A DNA stretch of 22,978 nucleotides from Gnetum montanum (taxonomy: Eukaryota; Streptophyta; Gnetopsida; Gnetales; Gnetaceae). The stretch's first letter is position 1, and each line of letters starts with the position of its first letter. Made by a program: the position numbers and the translations under genes. Below, piece by piece: positions 10,703-21,479 of the stretch. The stretch is taken from positions 330,041-353,018 of the forward strand of contig MNCI01008863.1 of the NCBI GenBank assembly GCA_015680685.1, given 5' to 3'. Under the pieces are notes generated by a model that did no database searches, had not been told where the DNA came from, and saw only the letters and a list, made by a program, of their open reading frames with translations.

Positions 10703-12686
10703 ATGTCTTCTTCTTCGCATAAGAGCACTTCATCGCCTAGGACTAACACAAGAGGTAGTCGGCGGCATAATACACGTAACCAAGATCCGTCCAATTCCTC
10801 AACAGGTTCATGTGGTATATACTCATCCTAATGAATATGTACCCAATTTCACCTTTATTCTCCACCAAGATGAACAATTGCGTTGGAGAGACTTGGAGGG
10901 TAACATAGTGTTGCCTCTAGACTGATTAATCCCCAACATGCTCCTTTGTGCTCTCACATGAATAGACATGTTGCTTTTATATGCGGAATACGTTGCATGC
11001 GATCATGACACAAGGGACTATTATCCCATAGAAGTGCAACATCAAAGGGACTTGCGACAAGAGAGATACCATACATCCTTGAAGGGTAAATGGCCCCATA
11101 ATGCTCTGCATGTTTTGAGCGAAATTGAGGATGGTGAACCTACTTCAAAAGGTTCTCCACAAAACGATGTTCCTCCTCCTAACGATGGTCAGGAGGTGGT
11201 GTATTAGAACCTTCACTCTACTATTCACAACCTTGGTTTTGATACCCACAAACATGAAGTGTTCAAAGAAGGAACACAAACACACGATAAGGGTGGACGT
11301 TCTGATCGTGATCACGATCGAGGCCAAGACTACCAAAGAGAAGGTAGAAAAAACCATCATGGTGATGGTTCTCCTTCTTCTTCACCTTCATCGTCACCTT
11401 CACCCTCTCCTTCAGTGTCCGGACGCAGTCATAGGGAAACCAATTGTGAGGATAAGAGAAAACAAAGTGAAAAACATGGACAAGATAATTGAGAACAAGG
11501 ATGCGGGCACTCTAAGGAATCAAGGCATAAAAGAAGGGAGAGTAGGGAACTATGCAGATGCCATAGACGCTATGAATGAGATGATCATGAAGAACCCCTA
11601 CTCGCAACTAGAAGCATGCTAAATATAACGGAGGTCGTAAGAGTTCCAACAAGGCACTAAAAGGATAGTAGGATCACGAGGTTAGACATGAACAAAATCC
11701 CATGATTTGAAGGGGGATACAAAGTTGATCCTCAAAATCATTTACAAGCATTCCACGATGCATGTGCCTTGCAAAACATAGAAAATGAATGGAAAAAACT
11801 AAAGTTGTTCCCAAGGACACTCGTGAAAGAAGCTGAAAGTTGGTACCAGTCCTTAGAACTAGAATTCATTCGGAGGTGGAGTACAATGTTAGAACTATTT
11901 AATGATAAGTACCAAATGTACTCCTGAGTGTCTAACCTGCGGAAGAAAATCCAAGGATAGAAGCAAGGAAATCATGAACCCTTGGATGCTACCATGGGCC
12001 ACTATTACGCACTGTTACATCGTTGCCCTGGCCATGGTTATTCATAGTGGGATCAACTACACCATCTCATGGATGGACTTAGGCATGAAACAAGAAGAAC
12101 CCTTGGAACATATGCCCAAGGATGATTATTAGAGCTTAGGTCTCATCAAATTCATAGATTGCTAGAGCAAGTAGCCAAATAAGAAGGTGAGCTACGAAAG
12201 AGAGAAAGTGCAAAAGAGTACAACCGAGATCCTTCCCTCTGAAAAAGGGGAGTGAGACTTTGTGAGGAGGAAGAAGAGTCACCACTCGAAGAGATGGTGA
12301 ATAGGAAAAATTTGCCACTCCAAAAGTTAACAACAGAAGTATTGGAAAAGGTAGACCAAATGTGGAACTCCCTGGATATTAGGTTTGAAATTTTTAAAAT
12401 TGTAGAGGAGTCTAGGGAGCAAGGTAGTGACCGCGACAAAAAGAAAAAGAGAGAAGTGGAGAATGCATGTAACAAGGGTAAGGGCAAAATGGCCATCACA
12501 GAAGAGGTTGTGGATTCAGACACAGATAATGACGGTGGATGTGAGATATGCCAATACGACCATCCTAAGGGATGTTGCCCAGTGATCTCACATCTACAAG
12601 AGTCTGGGGTGTATGCACTCAACCCACGACTTAATAAATGGCAAGCACCCCGACGGTTACCTTATCCCCAAGGTAACCCAAGGTAG
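10703..12686 (+). pseudogene. Degenerate gag gene of the TR-GAG-like element
   Basis: It probably starts at ATG 10703 (MSSSSHKSTSSP), where the first frame stops at 10831. Frameshifts then move coding sense into the frame of 10968-12686. A Ser/Pro/Arg/His-rich stretch is at 11259-11492. The Gag core is at 11706-12180: DPQNHLQAFHDACALQN, LKLFP, ESWYQSL, then HYYALLHRCPGHG. This is the capsid-like pattern of plant gypsy Gag. An acidic and Lys-rich region follows (12252-12530), then a degenerate zinc knuckle C-x2-C-x3-H-x3-C from 12540. At least six in-frame stops lie between 11925 and 12242. Gag would package element RNA, but this copy cannot make a full protein. Confidence 0.82.
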
Positions 12687-15131
12687 TTCCACCAACCTTC
12701 AACATATTATCCAAGTGGAACTCCATCATAACCCATTGAGCAGAAGAAGGTTCCATGCATCGCATACAGTGATACAAGGTGCAATTGCATGCAGAGATCA
12801 TGGGTTGGGCAAAGTTTAGCATTGCCTGCATGCAACCGGTGTGCACAAAACCTTAACCTACAAAAGTGCCTGTATATAGCAGCCACATGACAAAGAGGCA
12901 CCCAGTGGTTGATAGCTGATCAAGAGAGAAACTCACTAATGTGCATGGAACTAACTAAGGGAATAACTAGTGCTTACATTGAAAGCATAGATGTACTTGA
13001 GCAGGTCTATCGCCAACTTCCAAACCTTAACTTGAAAACATCAATTGGGGGAAGTTCGAAATTCCTAAAAAATTCAAACAAGAGCTTTGATAAGAGATTG
13101 TTAGTCAATGTGCAATAGACCAAACTTTACCATGAATCTAGAATGGTCAGTGCACATAATACCTCTGAGAAGGGATGACCTTGCTTACTATTTCAGATCT
13201 CCTCCTTTCAACTCAGTCATGGGGGAGATGGCCACCTCTGCTAACTATTTGAGGCCCTTAGTTCCTTTTTTAAGTTTTTTTTACACATTTTTTTTACAAA
13301 TTTCTTTAACTTTTCTTGTTTTTGTTTTGCAACATCATTGATACTTTTTCATTTCTTTGTGTGATTGTTTTTTTTGTTTTTGTTTTTGTTTTGTCTTTGT
13401 TTGTTATTTTTTTTGTTAGATTCGTCACCTAATGAGTGCTTTTGATGATGGTATGAATTGTATTCTATTGATTGCTAATGTTTGGTTTTTACCTTTGAGT
13501 TATAATGTTGATACTAAGGTATGGTTCTTTTGATATAACAGACAATGAATCCACGTCATCCATGCATTCATAAATTTCTAAGGTCTCTTTGGCTGGGAAC
13601 TGTATGGTCCCTTTCTTAATAATAAAACTATTAATGAATTGGTGACTGGGCATTTCTCAAACTAAGGAAGGACTCAAGGACTGAAGAGCGTGTGACTTCA
13701 AGAGGATTTTATGCATTTGTGCTGGCTATTCTCTTGGGTGCTTGGATGTTTTTCTTCTTGAGTTTTCCTTACCATTTCGACGTTGCTCCATTATTGGGAA
13801 GTTGATCTAATAAAAAATAATAAGTCTTTGCATGGTGTGGTTCTCACGAAAAAAAAAACAGTGAGAATTCAAAGCACACCCCTTCGAAGGAATAATCATC
13901 TGGGCTACAAGCACTAGTTATGGAACTGAACAAACATGTTCCCTCTAACTAAGGCCCTCTCTCGCTTCCTACTTTCCCGTTTCTCATTTTCTCGGAATGG
14001 TGGTGACTCTTTGGTGGAAGCATTCTTGTTACTTCAAGTGGATGGATTGGCCAAGTGTATTAATGCGAAGTCACTGGATGTGGATTATTTGAGGCTAGAT
14101 TTGGAATGAGATCTACTTAGTCACAGTAACCATACATACACAAGGGGCTGTACACCACCTTGTTCTTGGGACTCCATTCCATTCTCTTCTCCTCATCATT
14201 CTTTCTCCATTTTCCACCTCATTGTTAGTTGTATCAGTAGTCTATATTTTGGTTGATGCATTGTTTTCTTTTTGGTGCATTCTTGTGGTTAAGACTTTAG
14301 CTCTTACTTCCAAATGACATTTCCAGAGCCTACAGACTCTTTGAATGTGGGATTGTCAGGGCATCAAGGGCATGAGCCTACTTTGGGGAGGACCCACTAG
14401 CATTCCTATTTGGTGCATCAGTTAACTTCTTTCCCTTAAACATTGCTACAATCAACATTTGTTTTGTTCATACCCATCTTTGACATCCATTTTATCGACA
14501 TTGTTGTTGTTTATTTTTCTCCATCTTTCTTATTCCTTATATTTTTCCATTCTATCGCTATCAGAGGATCGCTCTTAGTCATGGGGGCCTTGGTCCAATT
14601 TTTGCAATTTTCCTAACCGCTACACCTTGGGTAGTCACTAGTGTTATATCTTTAGAATCTGTATTAGCCATATCACAACTTAGCCAATGGACCTTACACC
14701 AAGGCAAGGTATCAACTGTATTATGATTTACTTATCCTTACTCATATGTGACTATGTTGTGTGTGCAGATGGCAATCATGCAGCAATGGACTGGATCTGG
14801 AGGAAACACTCAAGATGGACTGGTGCTGGAATAGTTGTGCAAGGAACAAGACTGATGGTGCAGTTATATATGGACAATAGAAGGCGCAATCCTGGCATCA
14901 ACAGCAACACATCTTCTTATTTTCGCTCTCTCTTCTCTCTTAGCTACCAAACAAGGCTAAATGTCAATTGTGTATAGTGTTCATTCTTGTAGTCATGAAC
15001 ACTAATATTTTCATGTATTGTAATGATTGATCCTTTCACACGTCATCCCATTCACCATTAGTTGTCATTCAAGTCAATAATCCCATACCTTTCCAATATT
15101 TTGTAAGGAACATGAGGATAAGTTTTTATTC
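12687..15131 (+). other. Internal non-coding part of the TR-GAG-like element
   Basis: About 2.4 kb between gag and the polypurine tract, where an autonomous element would carry pol. No protease, RT, RNase H or integrase motif could be read in any frame. Short frames at 12909-13118 and 14687-14977 match nothing I know. A Cys-containing stretch around 12740-12890 may be decayed gag tail. A T-rich run fills 13265-13420. Confidence 0.7.
13265..13420 (+). repeat. T-rich low-complexity tract
   Basis: Long T runs with repeated GTTTTTGTTTT units, inside the internal region of the TR-GAG-like element. It follows the first AGTCATGGGGG motif by about 40 bp. Probably expanded by slippage. Confidence 0.8.
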
Positions 15132-15144
15132 AGTCATGGGGGCA
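15132..15144 (+). promoter_or_regulatory. Polypurine tract before the 3' LTR
   Basis: AGTCATGGGGGCA ends right where the 3' LTR starts (TGATGAG at 15145). A G-rich tract at this place primes plus-strand DNA synthesis in LTR retrotransposons. The first 11 bases recur exactly at 13215 and 14577. Confidence 0.75.
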
Positions 15145-15944
15145 TGATGAGCTACGATATTGCGTACGATATCGCATTCGCCACGCGATATCGCGTCCTG
15201 CCTCATCTTCTATAAATAAGAGGCGGTACCCTTTGTTCAAGTTAGTAAGACTTAGACCCTTAGCCAAACTCTTGCAGTTTTTTCATTCTAGAGTTAGAAT
15301 AATTTTTGTGTGCCTGCAGTAGGAGTCATAGAGTGAATGGATCTTTATTCAAGCAATTTGTACTTGAGCACACATTTGTGTACAACAATAAAGACGAACT
15401 TTATGATAAACCTTGCAACATAGAGATTAAGCTAAATAGTAATTAATTATTGTTGAATGTTTAAATGCTTTTCTAGTTAATTAATATCTTTCTCAACCTT
15501 CAACCCCCTTAGTTAAATACACTCAGTACGACTGCTTCGAGCATGCGTGTAGCACTTGGTAACCCAGTAACGATTAGCGTTTGGTAATCCCAGTAGCATT
15601 GCACTAGTTCAGGATGTGTACGGCAAGTGGGAATCGATAATGGTGTTAGGAACATTTAGAGCTTAGTTAATGAATAGTTAATTTAAGTTAGTTACTTAGT
15701 TCTCTCTCCCTCTCCTTTATTAGCATAAGACATAAAAAATATAAAAGCTATAAAAAATCATATACCTCAAGCTTACTTAACCATACAACCATGACAATAC
15801 AAGTAAGTTTGGGAAGACAAAGATTGATTAACCTTGAGTGTTCCATTAAGGTGCATAAGCACTTAGTCCTTGGAGTTTGACTGGATCGCGCGTGAAACAC
15901 TCGTATTCGCATGGTTGAGTGTAGGGGTACCTCGCCACTCATCA
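15145..15944 (+). repeat. 3' LTR of the TR-GAG-like element (800 bp)
   Basis: The mate of the LTR at 9770, with identical TGATGAG/CTCATCA ends. It is 12 bp longer because it has three GATAT(C/T) palindromic units (15155, 15167 and 15185) instead of two. TATA box at 15211-15218 and AATAAA at 15387-15392. The flanking ATAGG duplicate is at 15945-15949. Confidence 0.93.
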
Positions 15945-15949
15945 ATAGG

Positions 15950-17474
15950 TGATACGCTAAGCTAAGATTCAAATGTTATTGAAAAGACTACCAAAATTTG
16001 AAAGTAAACTTAGGATCTTTGTTTAACACAATCTTATTATAAATTTCCATGTAATATGCCAATCTTTGACAAGAAAAATTAAACAATCTCCTATGCACAA
16101 GTTATTTTTTTCATAGCTAAGAAGTAGAAAGATTTGATCAATAAATCTATGATCATAAGGATAGAATCTTTCCTACTCCTTGTATGAGATAATTTGGTAA
16201 GAAAATCCATGCTAATGGTTTCCCATTTTCACATTGGAATGGTATGTAGATGAAGAAATCCACTAGGCCTTTAATGCTCTACTTTAATCTATTGAGATAC
16301 CAAACACTTAGCTACATATTCTACAACTTCTTTATTCATGCGAGGTTACCAATATTATCTATTAATGTTGTGATACATCTTGTCACTACTAGGATGCATC
16401 CAGTACTTACTCAAGTGAGCCTCATCAAGTAGCTTCTGTCTAACTGTAATTATCACACATACTTTACTCTTAAATCTCAACAAGCTAGAATTGTCAACTA
16501 AAAACATTGAGTCTATTGAAGAAAGAGTTGCAATCTTTTCTTGACATCAAGAATCCCGAGTTTGTTGAGAGCTTATCTCATCTCTCAAACTAGGTAAGAT
16601 AGTGAGATGGTAGAGTTTCCTAGCTATCCTACTTAGTGCATGTACAACCTTGTTGTCTTTGGTTGTATGATATTGTATTGTGAAATTAGAATTTGGTATT
16701 AGCTCTTTACATCTCCTCTATCTTATATTCAACTGTGGCTAATCCATGATATGCTGTAGGCTCTTATGATTTGTTCAAAAGGTAATCTGCTCTTCATACA
16801 AGTAGTGTGTCCAAATCTTAAGAGTAAAGATAATGGTACCAAGCTCTAGATCATGAGTTTGATATTTGGCATCATAATGTTTTAACTGTTTAGAAACATA
16901 CACCATCACATTACCATCTTGCATGAGAGCTCCTTCTAAACCTTTTCCTGAAGCATTTTTCTAAATATCATAAGGCTTATTGAAAACTAGTAAGATCAAG
17001 ATAGGTGATAAAATTGATCTTCACTTCAGCTCCTCAAAAGCATTTTGAAAACCATCCATCAGAGAGAAAACATGGTCCTTTCTAAGAAACTTAAGTAAAG
17101 GTACAACAATCTTAAAAGAAATTCTCTACAAATCTCTTGTAATATCTTGCTAGATCCAAAAAGCTTCTAACTTTGTTCACTGTGGTTGGAATGGACCAAT
17201 CTTTGATCACTAATATCTTAAAAGGATCCAAAACTAGCTTCAAATATCACATGACCAAGGAACTATATCTCTTTCTTTTAAAATGCATACTTAGAAGCAT
17301 GTGCATACAATTGTTGTTCTCTTAAAGTTTATAACACTATTCTTAAATACTTCTCATGTTCCTCATCATCCTTAGAGTAAACCAAAATGTCATCAATGAA
17401 AATAACAATAAATTAATCTAAGTAAGGATGTAACATATTGTTCATCAAATGCATGAAAACTACTGGTGCATTAG
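15950..17474 (-). pseudogene. Gypsy RT end, RNase H and integrase N-terminal/core region (broken)
   Basis: Read on the minus strand from 17474 downward: the RT segment LTNAP, then FIDDILVYS (FIDD at 17389-17400), FLGHV, and VRSFLDLARYYKRFVENF. RNase H remnants follow, including THDLELGTIIFTLKIWTHYL and HALSR. The integrase zinc region reads HPSSDKMYHNI and VEYVAKCL. The core reads WKWETISMDFL, with the first catalytic Asp at 16205-16207. The second motif, usually SDRDP, reads LNKDPKF, and the segment around the catalytic Glu is disrupted. Stops are frequent. The frame continues at 9764 beyond the inserted element. Confidence 0.87.
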
Positions 17475-17927
17475 TCAAGTTTTGTGATATTTAGATTACT
17501 AGGTTCAAGATATTAAAAATAGTTTGATGACTATTGAAATTAAAATAAACATACATTGTGAATGTTATATAACCCATGGTGCTACATGTATTATACTTAA
17601 GATATAAATAGGGAATGTAATAGAAAAAAATACTATTAAACTAAGTGTCTTCATTATTATATTGTATGTTATATTAGAAAATAGAATTTACACTTATATA
17701 GATGCAACAGAATTGTTACTTTCAAAGAGTGAATGGACATAATGAATAATTAGCATTAGTTAAGAAATGTAATTATTCATACCTAACTATAAACTTTAAG
17801 TCATATAAGACAAGACACCATATATGGTGTTGTACATTGTGACAATGTATACATATATTGATAATGTGACCAAATAGAGATACTAACTAGCATGTTAGGC
17901 TTGTTGAAACATGCCAAATCTTTAACA
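17475..17927 (-). repeat. 3' LTR of the minus-strand LARD-like element (453 bp)
   Basis: It aligns along its whole length with 21044-21479, with several indels (about 20 bp extra near 17650-17680) and roughly 80-85% identity by eye. Read on the minus strand it starts TGTTAAAGATT at 17927, preceded by a purine-rich AAGGGTTGG that could be the polypurine tract (17928-17936). The end at 17475 is uncertain by a few bases because the gypsy RT sequence there resembles the LTR end. Confidence 0.8.
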
Positions 17928-18537
17928 CCAACCCTTACGCTTAACATGAGAATTAATAATGTTATTTTACTATCTATAATTAAATTCATAACATTCATAA
18001 AATAAGTGATAATTGAAATATCACATTATTACCAACCTCTAGGATATCACATGAATTAGATATTTATAGGCACAACCAATGGTGGTGAGTAATGCTATAA
18101 AGTGGAATTCCTATTAGAAAAATGCATTTTAAAAAATGAACATTGTAAGGCCTAAGGAATTATCAATTTAATCTCTAACTAATAAAGCCAATAAAAACAT
18201 AAACATAATATGATGGTGAGAAATATTTATTTTCTTGATTAAATGCTATAAATTATTTTGATTTTTTTAAATGATTCCTGAGATTCAAGGAAAAAATGAC
18301 TAGAGATATTAGGGGTAGATATATCCTTCAAAATATGTTATAACATAACTAAAATTTAAACTATAGAAAAAAACACATGCTTCTCATTGTAAATTAAGGG
18401 TTAAATAACTTCACTGCCCAACAAAAGAGGTTAGAACAATGTTAATATAAATATAAAAAATAAATAACTAGAATCATCAATCAATAAAAGATTCTTGATT
18501 TGCAGTCAGAAGATTGTCAAAAATATTTGATGATGAT

Positions 18538-20351
18538 TTATGTTGCGGTTTTGGTAAAATCCTTCACCATGGATTCTTTAGGAAAAATAGAAAATTCAGA
18601 AGATGGTGGTGGAACATCTTGAGCTGGCTCTTTAACTTTAGGTTCAACAGACATCTTTATCATCTTTGCTTGAGCTGGCTCTTTAACTTTGTATAATGAG
18701 CTATGAAGCTATCATTACAATTTGTTGCTACAAACTACTCGTTGTGGCCTCTAACTTCTTTCGCTTTATGTTGAAGGTCCCTAATAAGTCATTCTTTTGA
18801 ACAATAAGACCCTTTACATGGTTTTTTAGGAAGGTAACCTCTTCATAGAGTTCAAAGGTTATATTATGCATTGTTATCTTATCATGGTTTAACTCCAAAT
18901 TTCTCAAAATCAATTCTTCTCATCTTCTTGCAAGCTCTGCCTTAGTACTGGAACCCATGATATCTCTTGTTTATTTTAGTGTAGCTAATTCCTATGATTA
19001 TTTTTTTATAAATTCTAATGTATCTTAAACCTTTTCCTTAAACTTCAAAAATGGTTTAGCATATTTTTTTTCATAAGAAAATCCCAAATCTTTATTCAAT
19101 GCCTTATTTTATGTTAGAGTAGCATAAAAAACTATCTTATTATTCCTCAACATTGCATCATAGGTTTTTACTCTAAAATAATGTACTATTGGGATGTAAT
19201 TCATATTCATTAAATCATATAATAAATCATTACTTATAATGTTGGAGTTTACTTTCAAGAATTGGTTGACATCTTTATTTACCATGCCTATGATCATTGC
19301 TAGAAAGTCATCTACATTCAAATTTCCAAAATATTTTCATATAAATTTATTGTATAATGTTTTCTCCATGAGAATTTTCTCTATTGACACCTTAAAGAAA
19401 TTGATGATCATTTCTAGATGAAAAATCTTATTCTCAAAACTACGATGTTGCATCACCACATGTAGTGTGGATGGAGACAAGTAAAGAAACTCAATCTTAC
19501 TCCACCCACTAGATTGGACATTAGTAGACTACTTTATTTTTGGAATCTCCATGGTTATCTACTTAAGCTTGGAGAAGACATTTAGAAAAAATTGTGAAAC
19601 CAACTTCTTATTCTTATTCTTTACCACCATTGTGACATCCATAATACTTGAATTATTAAATATCTTGACAAAAGTAGGAAGAAGGTAGACATAAAAGAAG
19701 TGAGGAGTACTATGATAATTCTTGTGCCTTCATCTCCATCTTTAAAATTGATAGTTGGTCCATCCCACTACCTCTTTTTACCACATTGTAAAGTAGACTA
19801 AATAGAGACCATGAAATTAAAATCTTTCTTCCTTTAATTATTACATGATAGGTAATGATATATGCCAAACTTGAGCATGACATATTTAGTTGTGAGATTA
19901 GGATCCTTGTAGTGGTGATAGTGTAGGCTTTTTTCCACTCATCCTCATTCACAAAATACTCTAATAGTTTATGCCTTGAGAATATCATATCTCTCAAAGC
20001 ATAATCAGTCTTCAGCATTTGAAGGAGAAACTGCAAGAATCTTTTCTAGATTCTAGAAAACCTCTAGGTCTTTCTAAAGTGATAAATGAATCAACTATTG
20101 CTATAGGTCTTGATAAAGTTATTGATTTCCGCATCATTTCTTAGCACTAAAAAATTAGTAAATGGTGCTAAGAGAAATCTTTCCAATTTTAGGTTGTGGC
20201 CTTGCTTCACCAACTTTGTTGCCAATATTAGATCATAGTAATGATATTGAACACTAATCCTTGAGACCATATATTTGACCTACTCTTCTTTGGATAAAAG
20301 TAGATCAAAATTTCTTGTCTTGTTTGACATTACCTCATAATGTGTGACCAT
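18538..20351 (-). pseudogene. Broken ORF of unknown family inside the LARD-like element
   Basis: Coding sense can be followed on the minus strand for about 1.8 kb with at least two frameshifts and several stops. The upstream part starts near 20351 (MVTHYEVM). The cleanest segment, 19710-20036, has 108 residues including NEDEWKKAYTITTTRILISQ and a hydrophobic middle, and ends KMEMKAQELS. The segment 19109-19321 reads NVDDFLAMIIGMVNK. The segment 18728-18913 is charged and coiled-coil-like (ELYEEVTFLKNHV). The end, 18538-18693, has a Pro/Lys-rich tail with KVKEPAQ twice. I recognise no Gag core, protease, RT or integrase motif. It could be a diverged Gag or an unrelated captured gene. I assign no function. 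Confidence 0.55.
18618..18690 (-). repeat. 22-bp direct repeat with a 51-bp period
   Basis: The same 22 bases occur at 18618-18639 and 18669-18690. The 51-bp period is 17 codons, and on the minus strand each copy encodes KVKEPAQ, so the duplication keeps the reading frame. This supports real coding history for the unassigned ORF. Confidence 0.85.
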
Positions 20352-21025
20352 TACAGAATGTAGTTTGATCTTCTTGGTGCTAGCTTTTAAACTAGAAGCT
20401 TTACTACAGGGATTTCCATAGTGACTTCTAATTTGTAGTGCTACTAGTGGTGACTATCACAGTGTATTACTTTGGATGTACTTAGATAAAGTTGGTGATG
20501 TGGTGCACTAGTTGCACTTCCTCTTTGATGAGTCCCATGTCTCTCCATGACCTCTAGCACTACAACTCATTTCAATGAATAATTTTTCTACAATGGAGAA
20601 ACTAGGGCTTTCAAATTTAAAACTTAAATGGCAAAAAATATCTTGTGCTTTGAATCAAACATATTGTACATGATTTTCCTATCTTAAAACCAAATTTTAA
20701 AACCTAAAGTTCAAACTAACTAAACAAGTAATTAATAGAATCATAATACATTTTCTTTTGCATTATTATAGAAATACCATGATTTTTTTACTACAAATCA
20801 TAACTTAAATGCTTACCAATGAAAGTTAAAAAAAGTAGAACAATTTAGAGCTCAATTTGCTACCAGATAAAAATCATTGAGCTCTCTTTGTGGTTTTTTG
20901 TGATTCATTTGTAGATGGGAAACTAAAATTTATGGTTGATTTTTATATGTAAATTTTCATTAAATACATCTAAATAACATTATATCAAAGATGGTTCATG
21001 ATGATATTTAATAAAGTCATTAAAA

Positions 21026-21041
21026 CCTTGCTCCAATACCA
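21026..21041 (-). promoter_or_regulatory. Primer binding site, initiator-Met tRNA-like
   Basis: Read on the minus strand it is TGGTATTGGAGCAAGG, two bases after the LTR end. The common plant element site for initiator-Met tRNA starts TGGTATCAGAGC, so most positions match. It fixes the element's orientation as right to left and identifies 21044-21479 as the 5' LTR. Confidence 0.7.
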
Positions 21042-21043
21042 TG

Positions 21044-21479
21044 TGAAGTTTTATGATGTTAAGATTACTAGGTCCAAGACATTAAAAATAGTTTGATGAC
21101 TATTAAAATTAAAATAAATGTACACCTTGAATATCATATAAACCATGGTGCTACATATATTATACTTAAGATATAAATGAGAAATTTAATAGATAAAAAT
21201 ACTATTAAACCAAGTGTGTGTTGTAATGAAAACTGGAATTAGGACTTATACAAATGTAGCAGAATCATCATGTTCAAAGAGTGAATGGACACAATGAATA
21301 GTTAACATTAGTTAAGAAATATAATCATCCATAACTAACTCTAAACTTTAAGTCATATAAGATAAAACATCATAGATGGTATTAGACACCATGTTGATGT
21401 ATACATATACTCATGGTATGACCATTTATAGATACTAACTAGCATGTTAAGCTTATTAGAACATATTGAATCTTTAATG
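21044..21479 (-). repeat. 5' LTR of the minus-strand LARD-like element (436 bp)
   Basis: Counterpart of 17475-17927. Long shared blocks include AAAAATAGTTTGATGACTAT, CCATGGTGCTACAT and GATACTAACTAGCATGTTA. On the minus strand it ends ...AAAACTTCA just before the primer site. Its start reads CATTAAAG, apparently mutated from TGTTAAAG. Confidence 0.8.

Larger units (their letters stand above)
9765..15949 (+). mobile_element. Complete non-autonomous LTR retrotransposon of TR-GAG type, with 5-bp target duplication
   Basis: Two LTRs (9770-10557 and 15145-15944) share TGATGAG starts and CTCATCA ends and are about 94% identical by hand alignment, differing by one 12-bp indel. ATAGG directly abuts both outer edges (9765-9769 and 15945-15949). 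Inside are a tRNA-Asp-like primer site, a degenerate gag and a G-rich polypurine tract. I find no protease, reverse transcriptase, RNase H or integrase in the 4.6-kb interior, so it would need proteins from another element. The primer site and gag style point to the Athila/Tat side of Ty3/gypsy. It sits in the gypsy integrase gene, so it is younger than that gene. Confidence 0.9.
17475..21479 (-). mobile_element. Non-autonomous LTR retrotransposon (LARD-like) carrying an unassigned broken ORF
   Basis: Related repeats at 17475-17927 and 21044-21479 flank about 3.1 kb. On the minus strand, the right-hand repeat is followed by a primer site resembling the initiator-Met type (near 21026-21041), so the element reads right to left. 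LTR ends are near TG...CA but mutated: TGTTAAAG in the left copy, CATTAAAG in the right. Flanking pentamers are ATTAG (17470-17474) and ATTAA (21480-21484), a 4/5 match. I see no copia or gypsy pol inside. A broken frame of roughly 600 codons (18538-20351) matches no family I recognise. The initiator-Met primer is typical of Ty1/copia, which is the only hint of its class. Confidence 0.75.

Noticed and set aside
12152-12622. Minus-strand frame of 156 codons
   Set aside because: Shadow of the gag C-terminal region on the opposite strand; its Ser-rich content is the complement of Glu/Lys codons.
14687-14977. Plus-strand frame of 96 codons before the 3' LTR
   Set aside because: No family pattern and low coding character; left as part of the non-coding interior. 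It could be an envelope-like relic by position, but nothing in the residues supports that.
15748-15972. Minus-strand reading frame of 74 codons
   Set aside because: Fusion of the antisense of the TR-GAG 3' LTR with a few gypsy integrase codons (SLAYHL); an artefact of the insertion, not a gene.
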